Of a stretch of DNA of 64,000 nt, positions 24,165 to 36,079 are shown in pieces. Made by a program: the position numbers and the translations under genes. Positions within the stretch are counted from its first letter, which is position 1. The number at the start of each line of letters is the position of its first letter. The stretch comes from Arctopsyche grandis (Eukaryota > Arthropoda > Insecta > Trichoptera > Hydropsychidae), in assembly GCF_051622035.1 (NCBI RefSeq), contig NC_135356.1, positions 14,060,079-14,124,078 on the forward strand. Direction: 5' to 3'. The notes under the pieces were generated by a model. The model was not told where the DNA came from. It worked only from the letters and a program-made list of their open reading frames with translations, and did not search any database.

Positions 24165-26190
24165 ATTGAAGTCATCATCATTCGCAGTCATTCACCATCA
24201 ACTGTTTGATGAAGACCTCTCCAACACGCTTCCATTCTTATTCACACAGAATTGCATTCATCCACTGAAACTGCATTTTCCTTATTTCATCCGTCGACTC
24301 ATTTGTGGCCCGGCCCTCTCTTACATCCTGTTTCACTCTCTTGGGTACCGTTTGAGCACTTCTTTTGTCCATTCTTCAAAATCCTTCAATTCACTCGCTC
24401 CATTATGATAGCTATTCTAGCCACGTATCTCAGTGAGGGACTCTCATCTCTGTATTCCTCTCATGCTATGTACATACATATATCCTAGTTATACCGACAA
24501 CACTTCCATACCAAGCTTTACACTTTCGGACATTGAACATTTGATATTAAACGTGTAACTTTCTCATTACTACATACATCATTACCGACAAAGTTCACTA
24601 ATGAAAAGGCAATTTAAAAAAAAAATTATCGAATGTGTGACATCTATGAAAAAATATTATCATAAATAACATATGTAGCTAGCTTATGTATTATAAACTT
24701 TTTCTAAATATCTATGACATTTTATAGAGACATCTATATAAAATATTATAAATATTTGTGCTTATGTGAACATTTATAAAAAATGACCCCTTACACGAAA
24801 TCCATGTGAACTGTATAAGAGGTAAGTAAAAAATGTTTTTGATTTGAAACATAGATGTCACAATAAATCTTACACATAAAGAAAATATCTGTAATTTTTT
24901 AAAAAATCACAAATTGTTTAAATTTAAGGGGTTATCTAGTCTAGAAATTTGAAAAAGTCGTTATTTTTTTTCATATGTTTAAAGCTTAAGCCTCTAAGAA
25001 TATGTCCTTAAGAGAATTTTTCAAAATTTAAATTATTTTTGGACATAACTTTAAAGCCAATATATACAAGGGATGTGCTGCTAAACTATTAACCGGCCTC
25101 CCCCTTCCTGTAAAAATTTAAAAAATTATATACATATGTATAAAAAAATTGAAGTATTATATGTACTGACATATAGACGGAAACACTGCACTGTAGTTGA
25201 AAATTCTTTTCGAAGATACATATCTATCTAATATATGATTTCGAAAGAAACTTTGTATATATGTATATGTATGCAAGTATTTTTGGTTGGGAACGTCAAA
25301 AAAAAAGTCAAAAGTTTCCATGACGACGATTCGATTGTTGAATATTATTTTTTTTCGATTCAAATAAATTTAAAAAAAAAAACAAATGAATACATATTTA
25401 CCATTAGATTCGCCATGTTTAAGCTATTTATATTACAAATACTGAGCGAAGCCGGGTTTAACAACTAGTGCTATATAAATACAGGGCTTATTTTGAAAAA
25501 AAAATGGTGCTGGAACCCACTTTTTGTCAAGTTTTTTATTGGAAAAGATTATATTAAAAATATATTATAAAGAATATTCGTTTGAAACCGCGTTTACATG
25601 GGAAAAAAAGCCTGTATAAATATATAAGTTATATACAAGTTAATACATTGCATACATATGTATATCTTGCATGAAAATCTTAAACTTTATATGAAAACTG
25701 TAAATATGAATTATATACTATCAAATCAAAATGTAAGCAACGAAGGAACAGCGAAATTGAAAGACGACTAAAATTGTTTATGTATGGGACCTTCTATTCT
25801 ACGTACTTTGTACCTGTCCAGCTATGTTAGTATGATTAGTAAGTCAGTTGGATTGCAAACTAATACTATGTCATCTGTGAACCAAAGATGATTCAAGAGG
25901 AGACCATTAAGGTTTAATCCTGCTGAATCCCTCAAGCACCGCATTGAATGTCATAGCAGATACCTGACGCCTTTTCCTATGTTAAATCTATCTGTATCTG
26001 ATATGTATTTATTATATAGGTATATGCAGAGAAATGTTATAATAATAGAAGTGGCTTTAGGCGTAATATTGTTGCCAAGTGACGATTCTCCACAGACAAT
26101 CCTAAATAATTTTAGCATCAGTCGTATTTGATGTTTGGTGGTCGACGTATGTCCGATAAAAACTTCTCTGGGCAAGGGCATCGTTTAAAA
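24165..26190 (-). pseudogene. Decayed LINE on the minus strand, split by later sequence
   Basis: At 26190-25850, minus frames show MPLPREVFIGHTSTTKHQIR. Further on is a region equivalent to LLLNHLWFTDDIVLV in the duplicate (54620-54520), a degenerate reverse transcriptase FADD. At 24480-24165 a shifted minus reading gives the C-terminal pattern RPA-x-RWTDEIRK...EWKRVGEVFIKQ. Between them (24580-25850) lies AT-rich DNA with a Helitron-type 3' end at 25465-25468. Confidence 0.5.
25200..25468 (+). mobile_element. Non-autonomous Helitron-like element, 3' end GAGCGAAGCCGGG...CTAG
   Basis: The sequence ends ACTGAGCGAAGCCGGGTTTA...ACTAG before T. The same terminus occurs at 54156-54159 (duplicate) and, with a related body, at 61901-61904. 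Shared upstream landmarks include ATTTCGAAAG-x-AACTTTGTAT and ACCATTAGATTCGCCATGTTT. A reverse-oriented relative of the left part is at 39840-39965. Confidence 0.55.
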
Positions 26191-26775
26191 TTGCACGATG
26201 CATTCAAAAACACACAATAAATAACATGGGATACATTTTTATAAGTAAATTGATCACTTAAGTAGCATATTATTCAATTAACAGCGTATATGAAAGCGTC
26301 GGCATTGGGCAATAGCATACAATATTGCGTAGTTATGGAAACAGTAAGCGTGTTATTGAAACAAGAAATGTATTCGAAAGGGCGCTTCTATTATTATAGC
26401 ATTTCTCTGGGTATATAATATAATATAAAAATATAAAAATCCCCAGCTCAGATAAATAGCTTTTACTCGTTCAACCCATACAACCCTAAAATTAAAAAAA
26501 CAATACTATGCGATTTTTACCACAACAAAACTTACCGTCTCAGTAAAATTTTTACAAAAGTAGTAGAAATAAAAATAATAACATGGAGATGAAAGGCATG
26601 AAAGGATATATGTATGTATGTATGAATTACTACAAGTACCATACCTGAGTTCTTTATTTTCAATATATTTAATTTACAATAGATGTTGATTTATAAATAC
26701 ATATATTTATATATTTATAAATATCAAATATATAAACACGATAGTTCATAATAAAAAAAAAATGTATAAATGATG

Positions 26776-26808
26776 TGGGTTCTATTGGTACTATGCCAAT
26801 AGAACCCA
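26776..26808. repeat. Perfect hairpin, 13-bp arms, 7-base loop
   Basis: TGGGTTCTATTGG, loop TACTATG, then the exact complement. It sits at the right breakpoint of duplication copy 1 and is absent from copy 2. Confidence 0.9.
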
Positions 26809-28485
26809 AATCAATATTATAGGTTTGGGCTTTGTAACCGTCTAAAATTAACTTGTACTACAATAAACCATACATAAAAATATAAAAGCGGATAGGCTGT
26901 TATGCCAACGGAAAAATTGTTTGTTCGTCGTTTTCTATTTTTACCCGTGGACCCTCTGAGAAAATCGGATTGTAACAATCTTCATTCGAGAATCATCTGA
27001 GAAGGTTGGAAAATTTTCATTAAATAGCGTCTTTATGAATATATTATGAATATTCTTCAAAAATTATCATGATTGTAAAACATTTTTAAATACAATAATT
27101 ATGTTTTAAAACCTTTTCCAACGTTTAAGACGTTTTCTAGATCTCGTGGAACCTTTTAAGATCTCTGAGAAAAATTGAAAAAAATTACTTTAATAAATAT
27201 ACATATGTATACTCGATAGAATATGCTCCATGCATCTATCAATACATGTACATATATGTATAACATTTCAGAGAATTTTCTAGTACTCTCGTGGACTTTA
27301 AGTAGGTGATTTTGTTAAGAAGTGATTAAAAAATTGTTTTAGATAATTGGTGAAATTTGAAGCTGAATTTTAAATTTGATTTATTGCGGTAATTCTCTAA
27401 AGATACATAAAGTCTCTGGACCATTTTTATTTTAATTATTTATTTTTCAACCACCCTTGGTTTGTTTACATGGTAAAATGAAAATAAATTTGTACCAGGC
27501 GATCTTTTATATAAAACGGAGTGTTAAAATTGTGCATAATACATTTACCTGTACAATTTTACGATACTCGTTCAGTTGTCAGCATTTTTGCGGATTGTTT
27601 GATTGCGATTTTTATTTTGCAAAATTGATATATACATTGTACACAGGACTCATGAAGGGGGTGAGGGGGGAAAATCGTGATAAGGATATAGTAGAAAAAT
27701 AATTTTAAATCAATAGCAAATTACGAATCTGCATTCATTGGGCTCCGATGAACAATGATTACCTGTTCTTAAAATAAAAAACGTTTTTTTACCACAATTT
27801 TTAAGCATATCCAATAAGGAAAATATTTTGTTTTCAAAATTCTAAAATACGACCCCAACCCCAAAATAGGGGACCCTGAATAATTATTTTCCCAGGGTTC
27901 ATATGATGCTTTTATTCACAACGCAGTGCAATCGGAAAGGTGAGGCTGGTTGTAATAATTGCTGTTTTAAGAGCTCAAAATAACCCATACCAATGAAAAT
28001 ATTATTAAACAAGGGATAGGGGTATAATTATATTTAACTACATGTACACGTTAAGTATATTTCTTTATTTTCATTAAACAACACTGATACAGAGAAGTTT
28101 AATTTAACATAATAATTGATTTGATTTTTAACATTGATATAACATTTTTAAATTTAACACTGATATACATAAGAAGTACATTAACATTTATTAAGTTATT
28201 TGATAAAATTATTTTTTTTATTTTTTTACCAACACCGATATACATACAAGTGCATAAAGTGAGTAAGTCGTTAATATATGTAATTGATTTGAATTCAACA
28301 CTGATATACAGAAGCAAAAAAAATAACATTTATTTGAGTAATTTGATTTTAAAATCATTTATGAGAATTTTGCTAACAACACCGATATAAGTACATAAAA
28401 TGAATGTGACATTATGTGAACAAATAATTTGAATTCAGCACATTTTGAATTCAGTGATTAATTAGTTATATGTATAATGAAATAC
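26809..28485. other. AT-rich intronic or intergenic DNA
   Basis: No genes recognised. 28080-28410 has degenerate repeats built around CAACACTGATATACATA. The frame at 27457-27702 shows no family features. Confidence 0.5.
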
Positions 28486-29723
28486 CTCTGAAAACATTGG
28501 ATCAAATTCCTTCTCCGGTGAATTTCCTGCAAAGTTGACGTATAAAATCATGAAGATGCATACACTGATTATGCTGCCAATGCTGTGGAGAAATTAATAC
28601 ATATATTACAAACAATTCACAATAAGTATGTATTCGCTAATTTGCATAGGTATTATTATTACAGTAGCACGATTATCAATATATCTAAGCAAGTAAACTG
28701 CCATCCATTTCGACGTCCGTTCGGTTGCTGATAATTTTCTCTGAAAGAATAAATAAATTACCCAATTAACACACTGAAAAATAGACTTCACGCTAACAAA
28801 TATAACTTTTTGAATAAATCATATAAGAAGACGGAAAATTTTTACATTTAGAGTTTACATATATCAATTGCATAATTCATTGCGCGTGCATACAGAAGTG
28901 TTCTTCTAAGCTGAATGAATAATTAAACACCGACAAATTAATGAAAAAAATCATAAATGTTCACATATGTACATTTGTAAATATTATAAATTAAGTAAAT
29001 AAAAAAAAAACCAAATAACACATGAAATTAACCAATCAACAGCGTCGATTTATTAATAAAGTAATTACCTAGGTTCTTCTTCCATTTCTATGCCATGTTT
29101 TATAAAGAAAATAAATTATTAATGTTATTAATTTTCATACATACATATATCGCATATTGTTTTATAAATTACTCAAAAGTATCCGTAATTTTGATTTAAT
29201 TTGATTCAAAATTGAATCACCCTCAAAACGACTCGCCATTGGATGAAATAAGCATGTCAACATTTTCCCGTACCGCAGTTCTGGAACTTTCCAAATTTCC
29301 CAATCTGGTTCTATACATATGACATAATTACCCTCAAATAAAATAGGTCAAATGGAATATTATAAAGTTGGAGGGCTCTAAAGCTACTTTGTTGGTTGGA
29401 AAATATGCTAGGACGAGGTGTTAAATTTGTTTGGGTTACATCAAGGGCTTTACACGATTTTAAAAAATCAAAATTACGGTTGCTTTTGCGTACGCTTTTT
29501 TATGGAATAAAAATTCTGTAATATTGCCAACTATTACCAAAATAGAGTGCTATAGCTGAAGGGTCAGCCAAGTCCAGTTCGGGAAATGTTGGATCGAACG
29601 GAGGATCTACAGGTGAATTCAACATTGCAGGTACTTCATTTATCGGAGGTAGCACAAATGGTGCAATCAATCCAATGGGTCTTTCCACCGCTGAGGCATT
29701 GCAATTTATTGGCATGGGAATAT
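28486..29723 (-). CDS. Host gene fragment: four exons, one transmembrane segment, product unknown
   Basis: Exons (minus): 29723-29538, 29087-29069, 28740-28663 and 28582-28486. All have AG acceptors and GT donors, and codon phases fit throughout. The joined frame is Pro-rich (PFVLPPINEVPAM, then DPPFDPTFPELDLADPSAIA). It continues through a 19-bp microexon into MEEEPRENYQQPNGRRNGW, a hydrophobic helix ILIIVLLIGSIISVCIFMIL and a tail NSPEKEFDPMFSE, about 126 residues. The first exon begins with two bases of a codon, so upstream exons exist but were not found. After 28486 the frame either splices on or runs into a stop nine codons later. One N-glycosylation-like NCNAS lies before the helix. I do not recognise the protein. 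Confidence 0.5.
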
Positions 29724-29886
29724 CTGTGCATATATTAAATTTCATTAAATTAAAATATGTTATGTTACACATATGTATGTATGTACATACATACATGGAT
29801 ATGCATACGCAAGAATAAAGTCGTTTAAAAAAACCCGACTCCAACTCCTGGTAGAATTAGTATTTGTCAACAGTTTGTTAGGGCCC

Positions 29887-29923
29887 AACGTGACCCATCA
29901 CAGAGATGGTGATGGGTCACGTT
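29887..29923. repeat. Perfect hairpin, 15-bp arms, 7-base loop
   Basis: AACGTGACCCATCAC, loop AGAGATG, then its exact complement. Confidence 0.9.
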
Positions 29924-29939
29924 AACGAATTTTGATTAT

Positions 29940-30651
29940 TTTTTTTATCGTCTAACAATAAAATTATCGTTCGTCATACAAAAGTGAGGTATAATTAGCT
30001 TCCATATCAGCACACAGCTTTGCAAACAGCTTTGCTCTCAAAGGACTATTCCCAATGTTGTTTATAATTCTTATAACTCGCTCATATTTTTTGACAATAG
30101 AGCTGCTCTGAGAATCATACAGTGTGTCCAGATAGCTTGTGGTGCTTTCTTTTTGATCAATGCTTTAAGACCTGCTTTGTGAACGGACATCGAGTGAGCT
30201 CCGTCGGTACACAGTCCAATTATTATTTTATGTCGTTCACTTTATGTCGTTTTCTTCAACAAAGCTGTCTATTATATCAAAAGTTTCAATGGATGTGGTA
30301 TTCCCAAGAATGTGTTTGCAAAATAATATATCTTCTAACATATTATTATCCGCGACATATCGAACATATGCAATTAAATGGGCATCTTTAGCTTATGCAA
30401 AGGCGCAATTTTTAAAATCTTCTTCTCCGGATAATTTTTTATAGGAATTAAATGTATATATAAAAATGAAAGAAAAATAAGAATAAACATTCATGCATTG
30501 AATTTTTACTGCTAAGCTACGATATGAAGTTTTATTTATTTGTAGATATTATGGTATGAAAATTATTTTTTTATTAAAAAGTTTTGGCGCCTCCCCTGGC
30601 AATAGTCCGCGCCTCCCCTGGGAGGTGCGCCTCCCAGTTTGGAAACCGCTG
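29940..30651 (-). pseudogene. hAT (family A) terminus and transposase fragment
   Basis: The right end GTTTGGAAACCGCTG at 30651 matches family A ends, and 30480-30600 matches 16680-16800. Minus frames between 30430 and 29940 read IIGLCTDGAHSMSVHKAGLK, then ALIKKKAPQAIWTH. This resembles the central region of hAT transposases of the ZBED5/SCAND3 type. Several stops are present and no left end is visible. Confidence 0.65.
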
Positions 30652-30659
30652 GTCTATCA

Positions 30660-31215
30660 CAAAAGTTGCAACCGTCCCGGATGTACCAACATATGTACAT
30701 ACATACATAGATTGTCCTGAAATTGAAGCGCCTGCCAATAACCCGGTTAGACATCAAAATGAAATGGAATTAAATAAAAACCACCAACTAATACCATCTG
30801 CCTGTACATAAATGAATATTCGCTTTTCGATAGCAAATTATAAGCCGATTAATCAAAAATAATACAATGACAAATACAACAGTGGTTGGCATACATAATC
30901 CCCCATCATGGATAAAAATTATTTAAAAATAGTAATAAATAATTAATAATTTTAAATGATTCCGGCCGAGAGGATAACGATCGAATCTTTGGAACATGTG
31001 ACAGTCTCCGATTGTTAGAAACAATATCGCACTGGTTCTCGGAGCGGACTTTCAAAACTGCTCCTGCGTTATTTTTCAACTATTCACGATTAACGCACTT
31101 ATTCATGACTGAGGCATTCTTTGTCTTTTACTACAAAACAAAATAAGGGATACGTAAATTAAACTGTTCGAGACATTAAATATATATTGAATTCCAATTT
31201 AAATCCAACCAGCAT
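30660..31215. other. AT-rich spacer
   Basis: No recognisable gene or repeat apart from short ACATACAT runs. Confidence 0.4.
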
Positions 31216-31450
31216 CATGGTTGACTTTGAATTGGCGCAATTTCGAAAGAAATTTCTCAGATTGTGAAATTAAAGGATGTTTCTTTCATCTATCGGAAAA
31301 TGATAGAGAACCGGACGCAACGGCTTTACCAAGAAGATTCCGATTTCGCACTGAAATTACGAATGATACCAGCTCTGGGAATTGGTTCCGACGGATGAAG
31401 TTGTCGATGCTTTTGAAGTACACGTTATTCGAATTGCATTTTTCTGACAA
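31216..31450 (+). pseudogene. Second Mutator-like transposase fragment
   Basis: Across frameshifts the plus strand reads DFELAAI, EIKGCFFHLSEN, LYQEDSDFALKLRMIPAL and TDEVVDAFEV. It is equivalent in position to the 9675-9990 fragment but slightly more N-terminal. No termini are seen nearby. Confidence 0.6.
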
Positions 31451-32320
31451 ATAAATAGTATTAATACTGACTCTTTATTATAGACGATGTCAATTTATAC
31501 AAAATATTTTTATCCATGGCGGGGGTTATTTTTCAGGGGGCTTTAACCGGGGGTATATGTATGTATTATATGGCCAGGGGTTACGTGTTCTGATACTGGT
31601 ATACATATTCATACTTAAATGAATGATTAATCAAATGTGCGGCTATTTGAGAAATATGTGTTTGACAGTTTCCCGTTAGTCCCTTTATTAAAAAAGCACA
31701 GAAAGTTAAATTAAAATTGATTTTTTTTTTGTCTTAACTTGTAATTACAATGAAACGAAACGTGTGAATAAATGCAACATGAAAAAAAAGCTTTTTTCAA
31801 ACATTTTAGAATTAAATCTGCATACAGTTACTGCAAAAAAAGGGATAAAACACATATTACCACTGCAACTTCTGAAATGCTGAAACATAAATATGTACAT
31901 GTGTAAATACTGCAAAATACAATTTAATTTGATATAATACGACGAAAACAATGCTTGGATATACAATTATCTATGTAGCTGCTTTTGAAGAGTAGAAGCA
32001 CCAGTCGAAGTCGGTACCGGCACTACCGGTATTGAAATACCCATTGATGAATATTTATAGTGATATTATGTGATAAAAATATTTTGAACAAAATCCGACC
32101 GCCGGAAGTAGAACTTTTGTCTCGTATGAGTTTCCTTATATTTTTATATAGTTTACCTATCGAAAATGTAGGGAATTATAACCAGTATGCGTGCTTCATT
32201 GTTGAATTGTGCTGTCTATACTATGTATGTATAAAGTCCGTTTGTTGCACGTACAAATCAATAATGATCACATTATTTGCCTTTCATTTGTTACATATAA
32301 TCCTTTGCTCTGTTGTCCAA
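31451..32320. other. AT-rich spacer with a short CCGGAAGT repeat piece
   Basis: 32080-32160 carries GCCGGAAGTAGAACTTTTG followed by 'gtttcc', as in the 7855-9010 repeat. Nothing else recognised. Confidence 0.45.
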
Positions 32321-32365
32321 AATTACTGCCTGGCTTACGAAAAGTGCGTAAGTCAGGCAGTAATT
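32321..32365. repeat. Hairpin with 19-bp arms, one mismatch
   Basis: AATTACTGCCTGGCTTACG, loop AAAAGTG, then the complement with one G-T type mismatch. It lies 21 bp left of a piggyBac-type element. Confidence 0.85.
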
Positions 32366-32386
32366 CACTTTAAAAGTTGTGTTTAA

Positions 32387-33344
32387 CCCTTTGGCTGCTA
32401 CGAGGTTTTTCAATGTCCAAGCGAAAAATGCTAGCATTTGTAATTATTTTGAAAAAAAATAAATATAATATTTTTTTTTACATACTTACTTCGCCGAACG
32501 CTCGTAATTTTTATAATGCTTTATATACATTTTTAAGAAGCAGTTGTGGACTCATGCTCTCTCTTTCTGTCTTGCTTTTACACGCGTGCGTGCCAAAAAG
32601 ATACCTACATATATACACTAAATAAGTTTTGACGATTGTTTTCCGACGCTCTATTTTTTTAAACAATCTATTTTTAGACATCGATGTATCCTTACAACAT
32701 GCGATATATTCGAAACAGGTAGCGGTCTTTCTCTCTTTCTTTCTTGGTTTTAATTGTGTACGTGTGAGCGAGACACACAAGGATGCGAAGTTTCTAATAA
32801 TCAAATAATTTTTCAACATGTATCATAAACATTTTGTATGCATTTCAGTTGCATTTGATTGATTGCACGAATTCGTGACGTCTCGTGACCTATATAATTG
32901 AAAGCGGATTTCTAATGTTTTTTGCCATTTATTTTAACTCTGCAAAATGATATCGGACAGTGAAAGTGATGAAAGCGAAATAATAGCTCCTCGCCGAGGA
33001 ACTCGACCAAACAGCAGCTCTACTGATTCTGAAAATGAATTTATCGACAATAATCAATTCAAAGTAATAACTCCTTATATGACATTGACAACGAACCCGA
33101 AATTTACTTTGATGATGAACCCGAAATTGAAGAGCTTTTATTTAAAAAATTGATAAATATTTATAAAGCATAATTGAAAAATAAATATAAATACGTATAT
33201 AAAAAAAATGTTTCGTGCCACTGATGCGCTGGCGACTCAAAGAAAGTATTGAAATACGACAATTAATGACGACAACAACGATCGTCGTAGCAATCTTCGC
33301 CTATTTCAAAACAACGATTTATCGTTGTTGTAGCAGTCAAAGGG
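32387..33344. mobile_element. 958-bp non-autonomous piggyBac element
   Basis: TTAA flanks both ends (32383-32386, 33345-33348). Ends are CCCTTTGGCTGCTACGA and the reverse complement of CTGTAGCAGTCAAAGGG-like sequence (CCCTTTGACTGCTACAAC). The interior keeps a short acidic frame, and the catalytic region is absent. Confidence 0.8.
32947..33153 (+). pseudogene. Remnant of piggyBac transposase N-terminus
   Basis: A 68-residue frame starts MISDSESDESEIIAPRRGTR and continues with Ser/Asp/Glu-rich residues. Such an acidic N-terminus is typical of piggyBac transposases. The DDD catalytic core is deleted. Confidence 0.55.
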
Positions 33345-33619
33345 TTAAAACGATTGTAAAATTTTAAAAGATAATTTCAAGAAGGTATGATGCAATATGG
33401 TGAACAAAGGAGAGTTTCAGTCAAGTTTATACTTTTAGTAGAGTATGTACATATGTAGTTAAAAATTTAGGATGAAGTCTTGATTTGAGCGTGCAATTCA
33501 ATTCTAAAAAAAATTTCAAACAATAGAACATCGATGATTATGGAACCGAGACAAGTTCTGAAACGAATAATTGAACGTAATTTTAAAATCATTGAGGCAG
33601 AACTTCAACTTGAATAGTT

Positions 33620-34370
33620 AATTAATATGAAATAACTCCATCACATAATATAGTTGGACAACAGAGCAAAGGATTATATGCAACAAATGAAAGGCAAAAA
33701 AATAACAAAGGACCTAGCACCTACCAAAAGAGGAGAAATTGGACTTTTCCAGATGAGCGAATTTTGATACGAATTTTGCTCCAAAATAGATTCAAAACTG
33801 CATCACAGATTAGAGCGGAGTATATTGAAGAGTCAAGAAAACTGCAAATCTTATAATAGCCCATATGCGTATGTATATTAAATGCGTTAGGCTTATTATT
33901 GCGACGCCGTTCAAAAAAAACAAAAAAAAGAAATTCGTCTTCGGTAGGTCTAAATAGCATAACAAAGGACTTATCACCTGCCAGGAGAAGAAAAATGGCG
34001 AAAATCTGAGATTTCACGTTAAAAAAGAATCACACTTCGAAACCTATTGAAAACTACGTCACAAATTAGAGCAGATGTTATAGAAGAGTCTGAGACCAGT
34101 GCACTATAAACTAAATTTACTAGGCTTATAATATTGCGGCACCGTGCAAAGAACCTCTTTTCTTAAGGAAAATCAGAGAAATTAATATTCATTGGGACAA
34201 ACATTTAAAAAAAAGGACGGTTCTAGATTGGGAGAGAGTTATTTAATCAAACTTAAATTGATTGAACCAGACGCGATAGTACTAGTATGACGAAGATCGG
34301 ACGGAAGTTTTTCAAGCCTTACAAAGAAAGTAATATTAGAGGGTCACGTATTCCAAAATAATTTAGCACC
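33620..34370 (+). pseudogene. Tc1/mariner-type transposase relic, partly duplicated
   Basis: Plus readings give SERILIRILLQNRFKTASQI and RAEYIEES (33750-33830), a Tc1-type DNA-binding region. A second related stretch at 33960-34110 (TSQIRADVIEESE in broken frame) and HLKKRTVLDWERVI near 34205 lead to a garbled catalytic region. Many stops. No terminal repeats found. Confidence 0.55.
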
Positions 34371-34639
34371 AAGGCTAAGCTTTTTTTCGTTTGTTTGAAT
34401 TTGTTCAACAATATATTAAACAAAAACATGAATTCGCAACTGAACAATTTTTTGCACTTCGCAATTGCGTAAATTCGGATAAACAATCGCGCAAACATAA
34501 ACCGCCTAAAAGAAGAAAAGTAGTTAATAGTTTAAATAGTAGTTAGAATCACTTGCCTACTATCTTCATCTTGAGCTGGTTCACTGTGATGTCTGTACGC
34601 ACGTGATCTGTACTCGACGAACTACCTCGAGTTACTGAC

Positions 34640-34870
34640 TACCCCGCCATTCACACATTCAATGCACTTTTGTGCATTGCATGTGTGCGCTTATGGTATG
34701 CACCAAAAATATCAAACTCGCGTTTATTTTACTATTCATTATTTAATTAACCACTGCGTAGTTCATTGTTTAAACGATTATTTACCGATAGAGTGGTTGT
34801 GGGTTCAAATCCCGAGTGAAATCAAAATAATTGTTCAATCTTCTTGGTGACTATGACCTGTAGACCTCTA
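34640..34870 (+). repeat. tRNA-derived SINE-like fragment
   Basis: GTGGGTTCAAATCCC near 34800 is a good RNA polymerase III B-box context. No complete tRNA fold is supported. Confidence 0.3.
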
Positions 34871-34931
34871 ATTTTAGCATTTTTTTTTTCAATTTTAGAA
34901 TTTTCAGGTTTAATTAGCACATAGGTATGTA

Positions 34932-35830
34932 CAGTCCCTGACCAGAATATTACGCCACTCCTCTCGAGATGCGTCTGGGTAAATTTGTCACGGTCGTAAA
35001 TAACTCATTATGGGAACTTTTGGCCTCATTTTTTTTGTGATCTTATCCTTAAATGCAACTCTATTCACTAGCAAAAAATATCGGTGGATTATCCCTCAAA
35101 AGTCGACGTCGTATTGTTGACGTAGATATTTCACGTTTTCGTCCTTTAATTGTTGTTGAATATTTTTTTTTGTAATAAATCGATTCTTGGAAACAAGCCT
35201 GGCGATTTTTTGATCCACACGAGGGCCAAATTTTTTTTTAGTACCACTATTAGCTCGCCGATTGAGTGTGGGGTCGCAATCAGTCTCCAGATTTTGTTTT
35301 ATTTTTCTAATAGACGCCCTACTAACAACCTCCATTGTCGCGATTTTGTTTTGAGAAAACTTTCCTGTATTTAATAATGATGTAATGCTTGCAATTTTTT
35401 CTTTAGAAAGATCTGATTTTCTACCCATTTAAAAAAATCCAATAAAAGTTTTACAAGCAATTTAAATCATAAAACAAAGTAAAATTTCAAGATATTAAAT
35501 ACCAACTTACCTTAGAAATATGATAAATTTGCAGTAAAAGAGAAAAAAACACAGTGCTTTTCACAAAATAATGAATGATTTTAACGGAAACGCACGTCAA
35601 TATTGAACAAAATTCAGACGCAAACCGATTTCAAACATCTTTCTTTTGTTTTTGAAGACCTTTTGAGGGATAATCCACCGATATTTTTTGCTAGTGAATA
35701 GAGTTGTATTTAAGGATAAGATCACAAAAAAAATGAGGCCCAAAGTTCCCATAATGAGTTATTTACGACCGTGACAAATTTACCCAAACGCATCTCGAGA
35801 GGGGTGGCGTAATATTCTGGTCAGGGACTG
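34932..35830. mobile_element. 899-bp Tc1-like element with 170-bp inverted repeats
   Basis: It starts CAGTCCCTGACCAG and ends CTGGTCAGGGACTG, flanked by TA. 34932-35102 and 35660-35830 are near-identical inverted repeats. It contains only a transposase N-terminal frame, so it is an internally deleted derivative. Confidence 0.9.
35096..35428 (-). CDS. Truncated Tc1-type transposase: DNA-binding domain only
   Basis: A 110-residue intact frame starting MGRKSDLSKEKIASITSLLN. Two helix-turn-helix-like segments are visible (about residues 8-48 and 66-105). The DDE/D catalytic domain is absent and the stop lies just inside the left inverted repeat. Such a protein could at most bind the element ends; whether it is expressed is unknown. 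Start chosen at the only early Met. Confidence 0.7.
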   Translation of the reverse strand: MGRKSDLSKEKIASITSLLNTGKFSQNKIATMEVVSRASIRKIKQNLETDCDPTLNRRANSGTKKKFGPRVDQKIARLVSKNRFITKKNIQQQLKDENVKYLRQQYDVDF

Positions 35831-36079
35831 TATGTATGTATTTATTTAGATAGAATTTCATTACACGAAAAAATATAATCACTTGTGTCTAAGGTCTGTT
35901 TATACCTAGTCGGCACGTATCGGCAGCAACAGGCAACCTGCAGGTACTATATGGACATATTCATACTCCATTCACGCATCATACGCTTTTTTTTTCGCAC
36001 GCATTCATAAGCATTTTTAAAACAATTCAGTGAAATTCTATAAATACATATCAATTTACATCCACAGAGACATTTATGG

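Larger units (their letters stand above)
17600..26774. repeat. Segmental duplication, copy 1
   Basis: The segment matches 45530-55361 in the same orientation and order, at high identity by eye. It contains a CCGGAAGT repeat part, a MITE, an R1 fragment, nested hATs, an AATTCGAA satellite and LINE fragments. Relative to copy 2 it keeps about 290 bp at 19265-19555 and about 440 bp near 21690-22130, and lacks the Tc1 element. The right end stops two bases before a 13-bp-arm hairpin (26776-26808). Confidence 0.85.

Noticed and set aside
27457..27702. An 81-codon plus-strand frame
   Set aside because: No domain, no splice partners, AT-rich composition like its surroundings.
29640..29723. Alternative reading of the 29.7-kb exon joined to the 38618 donor (Cys-rich, ending ATSDK)
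   Set aside because: Phase fits, but it stops after 28 codons, whereas the other frame stays open through three further exons and yields a transmembrane helix.
34790..34830. A tRNA gene at the GGTTCAAATCC box (also near 55760 and 62240)
   Set aside because: Only B-box-like sequence is present; no acceptor stem or full cloverleaf, so SINE remnants are more likely.
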